From Heracleum sosnowskyi (Eukaryota; Streptophyta; Magnoliopsida; Apiales; Apiaceae), in assembly GCA_030848705.1 (NCBI GenBank), contig JAUIZM010000161.1:1-64000 (forward strand): a DNA stretch of 64,000 nt. The letters are read 5' to 3'. A model generated the notes under the pieces. The model did not search any database and was not told the origin of the DNA. It worked only from the letters and a program-made list of their open reading frames with translations. Positions 1-14,189 of this stretch are shown one piece after another (position 1 is the first letter of the stretch; each line of letters starts with the position of its first letter). A program made the position numbers and the translations under genes.

Positions 1-1146
1 CCATTTCCGGAAATGAAATTTCACGTTTTTTGCTCCGTACGTCCATTTTGTACCTCTATTTTAGCACGTGACAAAAAAAATCGGAAGAAAAATGTCCGGA
101 ACCTCATTTTTTGAGCCCGTGAAAATGCCAGTGAAACCAGTTTTGGGCCAAAAAGTGGGTTTTTTCCCATTTTCGGGGGTCGAAAAAACCCATTTTCGGA
201 AATGAAATTTCACGTTTTTTTGTCCGTACGTCCTTTTTGTACCTCTATTTTAGCACGTGACAAAAAAAATCGGAAGAAAAATGTCCGGAACCTCGTTTTT
301 TGAGCGCGTGAAAATGCCAGTGAAACCAGTTTTGGGCCAAAAAGTGGCTTTTTTTCCATTTTCGGGGGTCGAAAAAACCCATTTCCGGAAATGAAATTTC
401 GCATTTTTTGCTCCGTACGTCCATTTTATACCTATATTTTAGCACGTGACAAAAAAAATCGGAAGAAAAATGTCCGGAACCTCGTTTTTGGAGCGCGTGA
501 AAATGCCAGTGAAACCAGTTTTGGGCCAAAAAGTGGGTTTTTTCCCATTTTCGGGGGTCGAAAAAACCCATTTCCGGAAATGAAATTTCACGTTTTTTGC
601 TCCGTACATCCATTTTGTACCTCTATTTTAGCACGTGACAAAAAAAATCGGAAGAAAAATGTCCGGAACCTCGTTTTTTGAGCGCGCGAAAATGCCAGTG
701 AAACCAGTTTTAGGCCAAAAAGTGGGTTTTTTCCCATTTTCGGGGGTCGAAAAAACCCATTTCCGGAAATGAAATTTCGCATTTTTTGGTCCGTACGTCC
801 ATTTTGTACCTATATTTTAGCACGTGACAAAAAAAATCGGAAGAAAAATGTCCGGAACCTCCTTTTTTGAGCGCGCGAAAATGCCAGTGAAACCAGTTTT
901 GGGCCAAAAAGTGGGTTTTTTCCCATTTTCGGGGGTCAAAAAAAACCCATTTCCGGAAATGAAATTTCACGTTTTTTTATCCGTACGTCCATTTTGTACC
1001 TCTATTTTAGCACGTGACAAAAAAAATCGGAAGAAAAATGTCCGGAACCTCGTTTTTTGAGCGCGTGAAAATGCCAGTGAAACCAGTTTTGGGCCAAAAA
1101 GTGGGTTTTTTCCCATTTTCGGGGGTCGAAAAAACCCATTTCCGGA

Positions 1147-3411
1147 AATGAAATTTCACGTTTTTTGCTCCGTACATCCATTTTGTACCTCTATTTTAGC
1201 ACGTTACAAAAAAATCGGAAGAAAAATGTCTGGAACCTCATTTTTTGAGCCCGTGAAAATGCCAGTGAAACCAGTTTTGGGCCAAAAAGTGGGTTTTTTC
1301 CCATTTTCGGGGGTCGAAAAAACCCATTTCCGGCAATGAAATTCCATGTTTTTTTGTCCGTACATCCATTTTGTACCTCTATTTTAGCACGTGACAAAAA
1401 AATCGGAAGAAAAATGTCCGGAACCTCGTTTTTTGAGCGCGCGAAAATGCCAGTGAAACCAGTTTTAGGCCAAAAAGTGGGTTTTTTCCCATTTTCGGGG
1501 GTCGAAAAAACCCATTTCCGGAAATGAAATTTCGCATTTTTTGGTCCGTACGTCCATTTTGTACCTATATTTTAGCACGTGACAAAAAAAATCGGAAGAA
1601 AAATGTCCGGAACCTCGTTTTTTGAGCGCGTGAAAATGCCAGTGAAACCAGTTTTGGGCCAAAAAGTGGGTTTTTTCCCATTTTCGGGGGTCGAAAAAAC
1701 CCATTTCCGGCAATGAAATTCCATGTTTTTTTGTCCGTACATCCATTTTGTACCTCTATTTTAGCACGTGACAAAAAAAATCGGAAGAAAAATGTCCGGA
1801 ACCTCGTTTTTTGAGCGCGCGAAAATGCCAGTGAAACCAGTTTTAGGCCAAAAAGTGGGTTTTTTCCCATTTTCGGGGGTCGAAAAAACCCATTTCCGGA
1901 AATGAAATTTCGCATTTTTTGGTCCGTACGTCCATTTTGTACCTATATTTTAGCACGTGACAAAAAAAATCGGAAGAAAAATGTCCGGAACCTCGTTTTT
2001 TGAGCGCGTGAAAATGCCAGTGAAACCAGTTTTGGGCCAAAAAGTGGGTTTTTTCCCATTTTCGGGGGTCAAAAAAACCCATTTTCGGAAATGAAATTTC
2101 ACGTTTTTTTATCCGTACGTCCTTTTTGTACCTCTATTTTAGCACGTGACAAAAAAAATCGGAAGAAAAATGTCCGGAACCTCGTTTTTTGAGCGCGTGA
2201 AAATGCCAGTGAAACCAGTTTTGGGCCAAAAAGTGGGTTTTTTCCCATTTTCGGGGGTCGAAAAAACCCATTTCCGGAAATGAAATTTCACGTTTTTTGC
2301 TCCGTACATCCATTTTGTACCTCTATTTTAGCACGTTACAAAAAAATCGGAAGAAAAATGTCTGGAACCTCATTTTTTGAGCCCGTGAAAATGCCAGTGA
2401 AACCAGTTTTGGGCCAAAAAGTGGGTTTTTTCCCATTTTCGGGGGTCGAAAAAACCCATTTCCGGCAATGAAATTCCATGTTTTTTTGTCCGTACATCCA
2501 TTTTGTACCTCTATTTTAGCACGTGACAAAAAAAATCGGAAGAAAAATGTCCGGAACCTCGTTTTTTGAGCGCGCGAAAATGCCAGTGAAACCAGTTTTA
2601 GGCCAAAAAGTGGGTTTTTTCCCATTTTCGGGGGTCGAAAAAACCCATTTCCGGAAATGAAATTTCGCATTTTTTGGTCCGTACGTCCATTTTGTACCTA
2701 TATTTTAGCACGTGACAAAAAAAATCGGAAGAAAAATGTCCGGAACCTCGTTTTTTGAGCGCGTGAAAATGCCAGTGAAACCAGTTTTGGGCCAAAAAGT
2801 GGGTTTTTTCCCATTTTCGGGGGTCGAAAAAACCCATTTCCGGCAATGAAATTCCATGTTTTTTTGTCCGTACATCCATTTTGTACCTCTATTTTAGCAC
2901 GTGACAAAAAAAATCGGAAGAAAAATGTCCGGAACCTCGTTTTTTGAGCGCGCGAAAATGCCAGTGAAACCAGTTTTAGGCCAAAAAGTGGGTTTTTTCC
3001 CATTTTCGGGGGTCGAAAAAACCCATTTCCGGAAATGAAATTTCGCATTTTTTGGTCCGTACGTCCATTTTGTACCTATATTTTAGCACGTGACAAAAAA
3101 AATCGGAAGAAAAATGTCCGGAACCTCGTTTTTTGAGCGCGTGAAAATGCCAGTGAAACCAGTTTTGGGCCAAAAAGTGGGTTTTTTCCCATTTTCGGGG
3201 GTCAAAAAAACCCATTTTCGGAAATGAAATTTCACGTTTTTTTATCCGTACGTCCTTTTTGTACCTCTATTTTAGCACGTGACACAAAAAATCGGAAGAA
3301 AAATGTCCGGAACCTCGTTTTTTGAGCGCGTGAAAATGCCAGTGAAACCAGTTTTGGGCCAAAAAGTGGTTTTTTTTCCATTTTCGGGGGTCGAAAAAAC
3401 CCATTTCCGGA
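1147..3411. repeat. Higher-order repeat: two copies of a 6-monomer unit
   Basis: The succession of six monomer types beginning at 1147 (TCACG..GCTCC with GCACGTTAC, then ATTCCATG, CGCA..GGTCC, ATTCCATG, CGCA..GGTCC, CACG..ATCC) repeats from 2279 at an offset of 1132-1133 bp. Diagnostic bases such as CCGGCAATG and TTTTAGGCC recur at the same places in both copies. This is a local tandem duplication in phase with the monomer. Confidence 0.85.
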
Positions 3412-4555
3412 AATGAAATTTCGCATTTTTTGCTCCGTACGTCCATTTTATACCTCTATTTTAGCACGTGACAAAAAAAATCGGAAGAAAAATGTCCGGA
3501 ACCTCGTTTTTTGAGCGCGTGAAAATGCCAGTGAAACCAGTTTTGGGCCAAAAAGTGGGTTTTTTCCCATTTTCGGGGGTCGAAAAAACCCATTTCCGGA
3601 AATGAAATTTCACGTTTTTTGCTCCGTACATCCATTTTGTACCTCTATTTTAGCACGTTACAAAAAAAATCGGAAGAAAAATGTCTGGAACCTCATTTTT
3701 TGAGCGCGTGAAAATGCTAGTGAAACCAGTTTTGGGCCAAAAAGTGGGTTTTTTCCCATTTTCGGGGGTCGAAAAAACCCATTTTCGGAAATGAAATTTC
3801 ACGTTTTTTGGTCTGTACGTCCATTTTGTACCTCTATTTTAGCACGTGACAAAAAAAATCGGAAGAAAAATGTCCGGAACCTCGTTTTTTGAGCGCGTGA
3901 AAATGCCAGTGAAACCAGTTTTGGGCCAAAAAGTGGATTTTTTTCCCATTTTCGGGGGTCGAAAAAAACCATTTCCGAAAATGAAATTTCGCGTTTTTTG
4001 GTCCGTACGTCCATTTTGTACCTCTATTTTAGCACGTGACAAAAAAAATCGGAAGAAAAATGTCCGGAACCTCGTTTTTTGAGCGCGTGAAAATTCCAGT
4101 GAAACCAGTTTTGGGCCAAAAAGTGGGTTTTTTCCCATTTTCGGGGGTCGAAAAAACCCATTTCCGGAAATGAAATTCCGCGTTTTTTGGTCCGTACATC
4201 CATTTTGTACCTCTATTTTAGCACGTGACAAAAAAAATCGGAAGAAAAATGTCCGGAACCTCGTTTTTTGAGCGCGCGAAAATGCCAGTGAAACCAGTTT
4301 TGGGCCAAAGAGTGGGTTTTTTCCCATTTTCGGGGGTCGAAAAAACCCATTTCCGGAAATGAAATTTCGCATTTTTTGTTCCGTACGTCCATTTTGTACC
4401 TCTATTTTAGCACGTGACAAAAAAAATCGGAAGAAAAATGTCCGGAACCTCATTTTTTGAGCGCGTGAAAATGCCAGTGAAACCAGTTTTGGGCCAAAAA
4501 GTGGGTTTTTTCCCTTTTTCGGGGGTCGAAAAAACCCATTTTCGGAAATGAAATT

Positions 4556-7500
4556 TCACGTTTTTTTGTCCGTACGTCCTTTTTGTACCTCTATTTTAGC
4601 ACGTGACAAAAAAAATCGGAAGAAAAATGTCCGGAACCTCGTTTTTTGAGCGCGTGAAAATGCCAGTGAAACCAGTTTTGGGCCAAAAAGTGGCTTTTTT
4701 TCCATTTTCGGGGGTCGAAAAAACCCATTTCCGGAAATGAAATTTCGCATTTTTTGCTCCGTACGTCCATTTTATACCTCTATTTTAGCACGTGACAAAA
4801 AAAATCGGAAGAAAAATGTCCGGAACCTCGTTTTTGGAGCGCGTGAAAATGCCAGTGAAACCAGTTTTGGGCCAAAAAGTGGGTTTTTTCCCATTTTCGG
4901 GGGTCGAAAAAACCCATTTCCGGAAATGAAATTTCACGTTTTTTGCTCCGTACATCCATTTTGTACCTCTATTTTAGCACGTTACAAAAAAAATCGGAAG
5001 AAAAATGTCTGGAACCTCATTTTTTGAGCGCGTGAAAATGCTAGTGAAACCTGTTTTGGGCCAAAAAGTGGGTTTTTTCCCATTTTCGGGGGTCGAAAAA
5101 ACCCATTTCCGGAAATGAAATTCCGCGTTTTTTGGTCCGTACATCCATTTTGTACCTCTATTTTAGCACGTGACAAAAAAAATCGGAAGAAAAATGTCCG
5201 GAACCTCCTTTTTTGAGCGCGCGAAAATGCCAGTGAAACCAGTTTTGGGCCAAAAAGTGGGTTTTTTCCAATTTTCGGGGGTTGAAAAAACCCATTTCCG
5301 GAAATGAAATTTCGCATTTTTTGTTCCGTACGTCCATTTTGTACCTCTATTTTAGCACGTGACAAAAAAAATCGGAAGAAAAATGTCCGGAACCTCGTTT
5401 TTTGAGCGCGTGAAAATGCCAGTGAAACCAGTTTTGGGCCAAAAAGTGGGTTTTTTCCCATTTTCGGGGGTCGAAAAAACCCATTTCCGGAAATGAAATT
5501 TCACGTTTTTTGCTCCGTACATCCATTTTGTACCTCTATTTTAGCACGTTACAAACAAATCGGAAGAAAAATGTCTGGAACCTCATTTTTTGAGCCCGTG
5601 AAAATGCCAGTGAAACCAGTTTTGGGCCAAAAAGTGGGTTTTTTCCCATTTTCGGGGGTCGAAAAAACCCATTTCCGGAAATGAAATTTCGCGTTTTTTC
5701 ATCCGTACGTCCATTTTGTACCTCTATTTTAGCACGTGACAAAAAAAATCGGAAGAAAAATGTCCGGAACCTCGTTTTTTGAGCGCGTGAAAATTCCAGT
5801 GAAACCAGTTTTGGGCCAAAAAGTGGGTTTTTACCCATTTTCGGGGGTCGAAAAAACCCATTTCCGGAAATGAAATTTCACATTTTTTCGTCCGTACGTT
5901 CATTTTGTACCTCTATTTTAGCACGTGACAAAAAAATCGGAAGAAAAATGTCCGGAACCTCGTTTTTTGAGCGCGTGAAAATGCCAGTGAAACCAGTTTT
6001 GGGCCAAAAAGTGGATTTTTTCCCATTTTCGGGGGTCGAAAAAACCCATTTCCGGAAATGAAATTTCACGTTTTTTGGTCCGTACGTCCATTTTGTACCT
6101 CTATTTTAGCACGTGACAAAAAAAATCGGAAGAAAAATGTCCGGAACCTCGTTTTTTGAGCGCGTGAAAATGCCAGTGAAACCAGTTTTGGGCCAAAAAG
6201 TGGGTTTTTTCCCATTTTCGGGGGTCGAAAAAACCCATTTCCGGCAATGAAATTCCACGTTTTTTTGTCCGTACATCCATTTTGTACCTCTATTTTAGCA
6301 CGTGACAAAAAAAATCGGAAGAAAAATGTCCGGAACCTCATTTTTTGAGCGCGCGAAAATGCCAGTGAAACCAGTTTTAGGCCAAAAAGTGGGTTTTTTC
6401 CCATTTTCGGGGGTCGAAAAAACCCATTTCCGGAAATGAAATTTCGCATTTTTTGGTCCGTACGTCCATTTTGTACCTATATTTTAGCACGTGACAAAAA
6501 AAATCGGAAGAAAAATGTCCGGAACCTCGTTTTTTGAGTGCGTGAAAATGCCAGTGAAACCAGTTTTGGGCCAAAAAGTGGGTTTTTTCCCATTTTCGGG
6601 GGTCGAAAAAACCCATTTTCGGAAATGAAATTTCACGTTTTTTTGTCCGTACGTCCTTTTTGTACCTCTATTTTAGCACGTGACAAAAAAAATCGGAAGA
6701 AAAATGTCCGGAACCTCGTTTTTTGAGCGCGTGAAAATGCCAGTGAAACCAGTTTTGGGCCAAAAAGTGGCTTTTTTTCCATTTTCGGGGGTCGAAAAAA
6801 CCCATTTCCGGAAATGAAATTTCGCATTTTTTGCTCCATACGTCCATTTTATACCTCTATTTTAGCACGTGACAAAAAAAATCGGAAGAAAAATGTCCGG
6901 AACCTCGTTTTTTGAGCGCGTGAAAATGCCAGTGAAACCAGTTTTGGGCCAAAAAGTGGGTTTTTTCCCATTTTCGGGGGTCGAAAAAACCCATTTCCGG
7001 AAATGAAATTTCACGTTTTTTGCTCCGTACATCCATTTTGTACCTCTATTTTAGCACGTTACAAAAAAAATCGGAAGAAAAATGTCTGGAACCTCATTTT
7101 TTGAGCGCGTGAAAATGCTAGTGAAACCAGTTTTGGGCCAAAAAGTGGGTTTTTTCCCATTTTCGGGGGTCGAAAAAACCCATTTCCGGAAATGAAATTC
7201 CGCGTTTTTTGGTCCGTACATCCATTTTGTACCTCTATTTTAGCACGTGACAAAAAAAATCGGAAGAAAAATGTCCGGAACCTCGTTTTTTGAGCGCGCG
7301 AAAATGCCAGTGAAACCAGTTTTGGGCCAAAAAGTGGGTTTTTTCCCATTTTCGGGGGTCGAAAAAACCCATTTCCGGAAATGAAATTTCGCATTTTTTG
7401 TTCCGTACGTCCATTTTGTACCTCTATTTTAGCACGTGACAAAAAAAATCGGAAGAAAAATGTCCGGAACCTCGTTTTTTGAGCGCGTGAAAATGCCAGT

Positions 7501-8709
7501 GAAACCAGTTTTGGGCCAAAAAGTGGGTTTTTTCCCATTTTCGGGGGTCGAAAAAACCCATTTCCGGAAATGAAATTTCACGTTTTTTGCTCCGTACATC
7601 CATTTTGTACCTCTATTTTAGCACGTTACAAAAAAATCGGAAGAAAAATGTCTGGAACCTCATTTTTTGAGCGCGTGAAAATGCCAGTGAAACCAGTTTT
7701 GGGCCAAAAAGTGGGTTTTTTCCCATTTTCGGGGGTCGAAAAAACCCATTTCCGGAAATGAAATTTCGCGTTTTTTCATCCGTACGTCCATTTTGTACCT
7801 CTATTTTAGCACGTGACAAAAAAAATCGGAAGAAAAATGTCCGGAACCTCGTTTTTTGAGCGCGTGAAAATTCCAGTGAAACCAGTTTTGGGCCAAAAAG
7901 TGGGTTTTTACCCATTTTCGGGGGTCGAAAAAACCCATTTCCGGAAATGAAATTTCACATTTTTTCGTCCGTACGTTCATTTTGTACCTCTATTTTAGCA
8001 CGTGACAAAAAAATCGGAAGAAAAATGTCCGGAACCTCGTTTTTTGAGCGCGCGAAAATGCCAGTGAAACCAGTTTTGGGCCAAAAAGTGGATTTTTTCC
8101 CATTTTCGGGGGTCGAAAAAACCCATTTCCGGAAATGAAATTTCGCGTTTTTTGGTCCGTACGTCCATTTTGTACCTCTATTTTAGCACGTGACAAAAAA
8201 AATCGGAAGAAAAATGTCCGGAACCTCGTTTTTTGAGCGCGTGAAAATGCCAGTGAAACCAGTTTTGGGCCAAAAAGTGGGTTTTTTCCCATTTTCGGGG
8301 GTCGAAAAAACCCATTTCCGGCAATGAAATTCCACGTTTTTTTGTCCGTACATCCATTTTGTACCTCTATTTTAGCACGTGACAAAAAAAATCGGAAGAA
8401 AAATGTCCGGAACCTCATTTTTTGAGCGCGCGAAAATGCCAGTGAAACCAGTTTTAGGCCAAAAAGTGGGTTTTTTCCCATTTTCGGGGGTCGAAAAAAC
8501 CCATTTCCGGAAATGAAATTTCGCATTTTTTGGTCCGTACGTCCATTTTGTACCTATATTTTAGCACGTGACAAAAAAAATCGGAAGAAAAATGTCCGGA
8601 ACCTCGTTTTTTGAGTGCGTGAAAATGCCAGTGAAACCAGTTTTGGGCCAAAAAGTGGGTTTTTTCCCATTTTCGGGGGTCGAAAAAACCCATTTTCGGA
8701 AATGAAATT
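4556..8709. repeat. Higher-order repeat: two copies of an 11-monomer unit
   Basis: Sequence from about 4556 to 6632 matches 6633 to 8709 at an offset of 2077 bp (11 monomers less 2 bp). The copies share rare variants: GGGTTTTTACCCA near 5830 and 7907, TTCATTTTGT at 5900 and 7977, the 7-A tract near 5930 and 8007, and GAGTGCGTG at 6536 and 8613. A few differences separate them, for example CTCCATACG near 6835, so the duplication is recent but not identical. Confidence 0.85.
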
Positions 8710-11700
8710 TCACGTTTTTTTGTCCGTACGTCCTTTTTGTACCTCTATTTTAGCACGTGACAAAAAAAATCGGAAGAAAAATGTCCGGAACCTCGTTTTT
8801 TGAGCGCGTGAAAATGCCAGTGAAACCAGTTTTGGGCCAAAAAGTGTATTTTTTCCCATTTTCGGGGGTCGAAAAAACCCATTTCCGGAAATGAAATTCT
8901 GCGTTTTTTGGTCCGTACATCCATTTTGTACCTCTATTTTAGCACGTGACAAAAAAAATCGGAAGAAAAATGTCCGGAACCTCGTTTTTTGAGCGCGCGA
9001 AAATGCCAGTGAAACCAGTTTTGGGCCAAAAAGTGGGTTTTTTCCCATTTTCGGGGGTCGAAAAAACCCATTTCCGGAAATGAAATTTCACGTTTTTTGG
9101 TCCGTACGTCCATTTTGTACCTCTATTTTAGCACGTGACAAAAAAAATCGAAAGAAAAATGTCCGGAACCTCGTTTTTTGAGCGCGTGAAAATGCCAGTG
9201 AAACCAGTTTTGGGCCAAAAAGTGGGTTTTTTCCCATTTTCGGGGGTCGAAAAAACCCATTTCCGGCAATGAAATTCCACGTTTTTTTGTCCGTACATCC
9301 ATTTTGTACCTCTATTTTAGCACGTGACAAAAAAAATCGGAAGAAAAATGTCCGGAACCTCGTTTTTTGAGCGCGCGAAAATGCCAGTGAAACCAGTTTT
9401 AGGCCAAAAAGTGGGTTTTTTCCCATTTTCGGGGGTCGAAAAAACCCATTTCCGGAAATGAAATTTCGCATTTTTTGGTCCGTACGTCCATTTTGTACCT
9501 ATATTTTAGCACGTGACAAAAAAAATCGGAAGAAAAATGTCCGGAACCTCGTTTTTTGAGTGCGTGAAAATGCCAGTGAAACCAGTTTTGGGCCAAAAAG
9601 TGGGTTTTTTCCCATTTTCGGGGGTCGAAAAAACCCATTTTCGGAAATGAAATTTCACGTTTTTTTGTCCGTACGTCCTTTTTGTACCTCTATTTTAGCA
9701 CGTGACAAAAAAAACGGAAGAAAAATGTCCGGAACCTCGTTTTTTGAGCGCGTGAAAATGCCAGTGAAACCAGTTTTAGGCCAAAAAGTGGGTTTTTTCC
9801 CATTTTCGGGGGTCGAAAAAACCCATTTCCGGAAATGAAATTTCGCATTTTTTGGTCCGTACGTCCATTTTGTACCTCTATTTTAGCACGTGACAAAAAA
9901 AATCGGAAGAAAAATGTCCGGAACCTCGTTTTTTTAGCGCGCGAAAATGCCAGTGAAACCTGTTTTGGGCCAAAAAGTGGGTTTTTTCCCATTTTCGGGG
10001 GTCGAAAAAACCCATTTCCGGAAATGAAATTTCACGTTTTTTGGTCCGTATGTCCATTTTGTACCTCTATTTTAGCACGTGACAAAAAAAATCGAAAGAA
10101 AAATGTCCGGAACCTCGTTTTTTGAGCGCGTGAAAATGCCAGTGAAACCAGTTTTGGGCCAAAAAGTGGGTTTTTTCCCATTTTCGGGGGTCGAAAAAAC
10201 CCATTTCCGGCAATGAAATTCCACGTTTTTTTGTCCGTACATCCATTTTGTACCTCTATTTTAGCACGTGACAAAAAAAATCGGAAGAAAAATGTCCGGA
10301 ACCTCGTTTTTTGAGCGCGCGAAAATGCCAGTGAAACCAGTTTTAGGCCAAAAAGTGGGTTTTTTCCCATTTTCGGGGGTCGAAAAAACCCATTTCCGGA
10401 AATGAAATTTCGCATTTTTTGGTCCGTACGTCCATTTTGTACCTATATTTTAGCACGTGACAAAAAAAATCGGAAGAAAAATGTCCGGAACCTCGTTTTT
10501 TGAGCGCGTGAAAATGCCAGTGAAACCAGTTTTGGGCCAAAAAGTGGGTTTTTTCCCATTTTCGGGGATCGAAAAAACCCATTTTCGGAAATGAAATTTC
10601 ACGTTTTTTTGTCCGTACGTCCTTTTTGTACCTCTATTTTAGCACGTGACAAAAAAAATTGGAAGAAAAATGTCCGGAACCTCGTTTTTTGAGCGCGTGA
10701 AAATGCCAGTGAAACCAGTTTTGGGCCAAAAAGTGGCTTTTTTTCCATTTTCGGGGGTCGAAAAAACCCATTTCCGGAAATGAAATTTCGCATTTCTTGC
10801 TCCGTACGTCCATTTTATACCTCTATTTTAGCACGTGACAAAAAAAATCGGAAGAAAAATGTCCGGAACCTCGTTTTTTGAGCGCGTGAAAATGCCAGTG
10901 AAACCAGTTTTGGGCCAAAAAGTGGGTTTTTTCCCATTTTCGGGGGTCGAAAAAACCCATTTCCGGAAATGAAATTTCACGTTTTTTGCTCCGTACATCC
11001 ATTTTGTACCTCTATTTTAGCACGTTACAAAAAAAATCGGAAGAAAAATGTCTGGAACCTCATTTTTTGAGCGCGTGAAAATGCTAGTGAAACCAGTTTT
11101 GGGCCAAAAAGTGGGTTTTTTCCCATTTTCGGGGGTCGAAAAAACCCATTTTCGGAAATGAAATTTCACGTTTTTTTGTCTGTACGTCCATTTTGTACCT
11201 CTATTTTAGCACGTGACAAAAAAAATCGGAAGAAAAATGTCCGGAACCTCGTTTTTTGAGCGCGTGAAAATGCCAGTGAAACCAGTTTTGGGCCAAAAAG
11301 TGGATTTTTTCCCATTTTCGGGGGTCGAAAAAAACCATTTCCGAAAATGAAATTTCGCGTTTTTTGGTCCGTACGTCCATTTTGTACCTCTATTTTAGCA
11401 CGTGACAAAAAAAATCGGAAGAAAAATGTCCGGAACCTCGTTTTTTGAGCGCGTGAAAATTCCAGTGAAACCAGTTTTGGGCCAAAAAGTGGGTTTTTTC
11501 CCATTTTCGGGGGTCGAAAAAACCCATTTCCGGAAATGAAATTCCGCGTTTTTTGGTCCGTACATCCATTTTGTACCTCTATTTTAGCACGTGACAAAAA
11601 AAATCGGAAGAAAAATGTCCGGAACCTCGTTTTTTGAGTGCGCGAAAATGCCAGTGAAACCAGTTTTGGGCCAAAAAGTGGGTTTTTTCCCATTTTCGGG

Positions 11701-11921
11701 GGTCGAAAAAACCCATTTCCGGAAATGAAATTTCGCATTTTTTGTTCCGTACGTCCATTTTGTACCTCTATTTTAGCACGTGACAAAAAAAATCGGAAGA
11801 AAAATGTCCGGAACCTCGTTTTTTGAGCGCGTGAAAATGCCAGTGAAACCAGTTTTGGGCCAAAAAGTGGGTTTTTTCCCATTTTCGGGGGTCGAAAAAA
11901 CCCATTTTCGGAAATGAAATT

Positions 11922-14189
11922 TCACGTTTTTTTGTCCGTACGTCCTTTTTGTACCTCTATTTTAGCACGTGACAAAAAAAATCGGAAGAAAAATGTCCGG
12001 AACCTCGTTTTTTGAGCGCGTGAAAATTCCAGTGAAACCAGTTTTGGGCCAAAAAGTGGGTTTTTTCCCATTTTCGGGGGTCGAAAAAACCCATTTCCGG
12101 AAATGAAATTCCGCGTTTTTTGGTCCGTACATCCATTTTGTACCTCTATTTTAGCACGTGACAAAAAAAATCGGAAGAAAAATGTCCGGAACCTCGTTTT
12201 TTGAGCGCGCGAAAATGCCAGTGAAACCAGTTTTGGGCCAAAAAGTGGGTTTTTTCCCATTTTCGGGGGTCGAAAAAACCCATTTCCGGAAATGAAATTT
12301 CGCATTTTTTGTTCCGTACGTCCATTTTGTACCTCTATTTTAGCACGTGACAAAAAAAATCGGAAGAAAAATGTCCGGAACCTCGTTTTTTGAGCGCGTG
12401 AAAATGCCAGTGAAACCAGTTTTGGGCCAAAAAGTGGGTTTTTTCCCATTTTCGGGGGTCGAAAAAACCCATTTTCGGAAATGAAATTTCACGTTTTTTT
12501 GTCCGTACGTCCTTTTTGTACCTCTATTTTAGCACGTGACAAAAAAAATCGGAAGAAAAATGTCCGGAACCTCGTTTTTTGAGCGCGTGAAAATGCCAGT
12601 GAAACCAGTTTTGGGCCAAAAAGTGGCTTTTTTTCCATTTTCGGGGGTCGAAAAAACCCATTTCCGGAAATGAAATTTCGCATTTTTTGCTCCGTACGTC
12701 CATTTTATACCTCTATTTTAGCACGTGACAAAAAAAATCGGAAGAAAAATGTCCGGAACCTCGTTTTTTGAGCGCGTGAAAATGCCAGTGAAACTAGTTT
12801 TGGGCCAAAAAGTGGGTTTTTTCCCATTTTCGGGGGTCGAAAAAACCCATTTCCGGAAATGAAATTTCAAGTTTTTTGCTCCGTACATCCATTTTGTACC
12901 TCTATTTTAGCACGTTACAAAAAAAATCGGAAGAAAAATGTCTGGAACCTCATTTTTTAAGCGCGTGAAAATGCTAGTGAAACCAGTTTTGGGCCAAAAA
13001 GTGGGTTTTTTCCCATTTTCGGGGGTCGAAAAAACCCATTTTCGGAAATGAAATTTCACGTTTTTTTGTCCGTACGTCCTTTTTGTACCTCTATTTTAGC
13101 ACGTGACAAAAAAAATCGGAAGAAAAATGTCCGGAACCTCGTTTTTTGAGCGCGTGAAAATTCCAGTGAAACCAGTTTTGGGCCAAAAAGTGGGTTTTTT
13201 CCCATTTTCGGGGGTCGAAAAAACCCATTTCCGGAAATGAAATTCCGCGTTTTTTGGTCCGTACATCCATTTTGTACCTCTATTTTAGCACGTGACAAAA
13301 AAAATCGGAAGAAAAATGTCCGGAACCTCGTTTTTTGAGCGCGCGAAAATGCCAGTGAAACCAGTTTTGGGCCAAAAAGTGGGTTTTTTCCCATTTTCGG
13401 GGGTCGAAAAAACCCATTTCCGGAAATGAAATTTCGCATTTTTTGTTCCGTACGTCCATTTTGTACCTCTATTTTAGCACGTGACAAAAAAAATCGGAAG
13501 AAAAATGTCCGGAACCTCGTTTTTTGAGCGCGTGAAAATGCCAGTGAAACCAGTTTTGGGCCAAAAAGTGGGTTTTTTCCCATTTTCGGGGGTCGAAAAA
13601 ACCCATTTTCGGAAATGAAATTTCACGTTTTTTTGTCCGTACGTCCTTTTTGTACCTCTATTTTAGCACGTGACAAAAAAAATCGGAAGAAAAATGTCCG
13701 GAACCTCGTTTTTTGAGCGCGTGAAAATGCCAGTGAAACCAGTTTTGGGCCAAAAAGTGGCTTTTTTTCCATTTTCGGGGGTCGAAAAAACCCATTTCCG
13801 GAAATGAAATTTCGCATTTTTTGCTCCGTACGTCCATTTTATACCTCTATTTTAGCACGTGACAAAAAAAATCGGAAGAAAAATGTCCGGAACCTCGTTT
13901 TTTGAGCGCGTGAAAATGCCAGTGAAACTAGTTTTGGGCCAAAAAGTGGGTTTTTTCCCATTTTCGGGGGTCGAAAAAACCCATTTCCGGAAATGAAATT
14001 TCAAGTTTTTTGCTCCGTACATCCATTTTGTACCTCTATTTTAGCACGTTACAAAAAAAATCGGAAGAAAAATGTCTGGAACCTCATTTTTTAAGCGCGT
14101 GAAAATGCTAGTGAAACCAGTTTTGGGCCAAAAAGTGGGTTTTTTCCCATTTTCGGGGGTCGAAAAAACCCATTTTCGGAAATGAAATT
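11922..14189. repeat. Higher-order repeat: two copies of a 6-monomer unit (1134 bp)
   Basis: 11922-13055 and 13056-14189 align at an offset of exactly 1134 bp, six monomers with no net indel. Both copies contain the CCTTTTTGTACC variant, the GAAAATTCCAG variant and the GTGGCTTTTTTTCC variant in the same order. The unit differs in composition from the 6-mer at 1147-3411, so the two amplifications are separate events. Confidence 0.8.
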
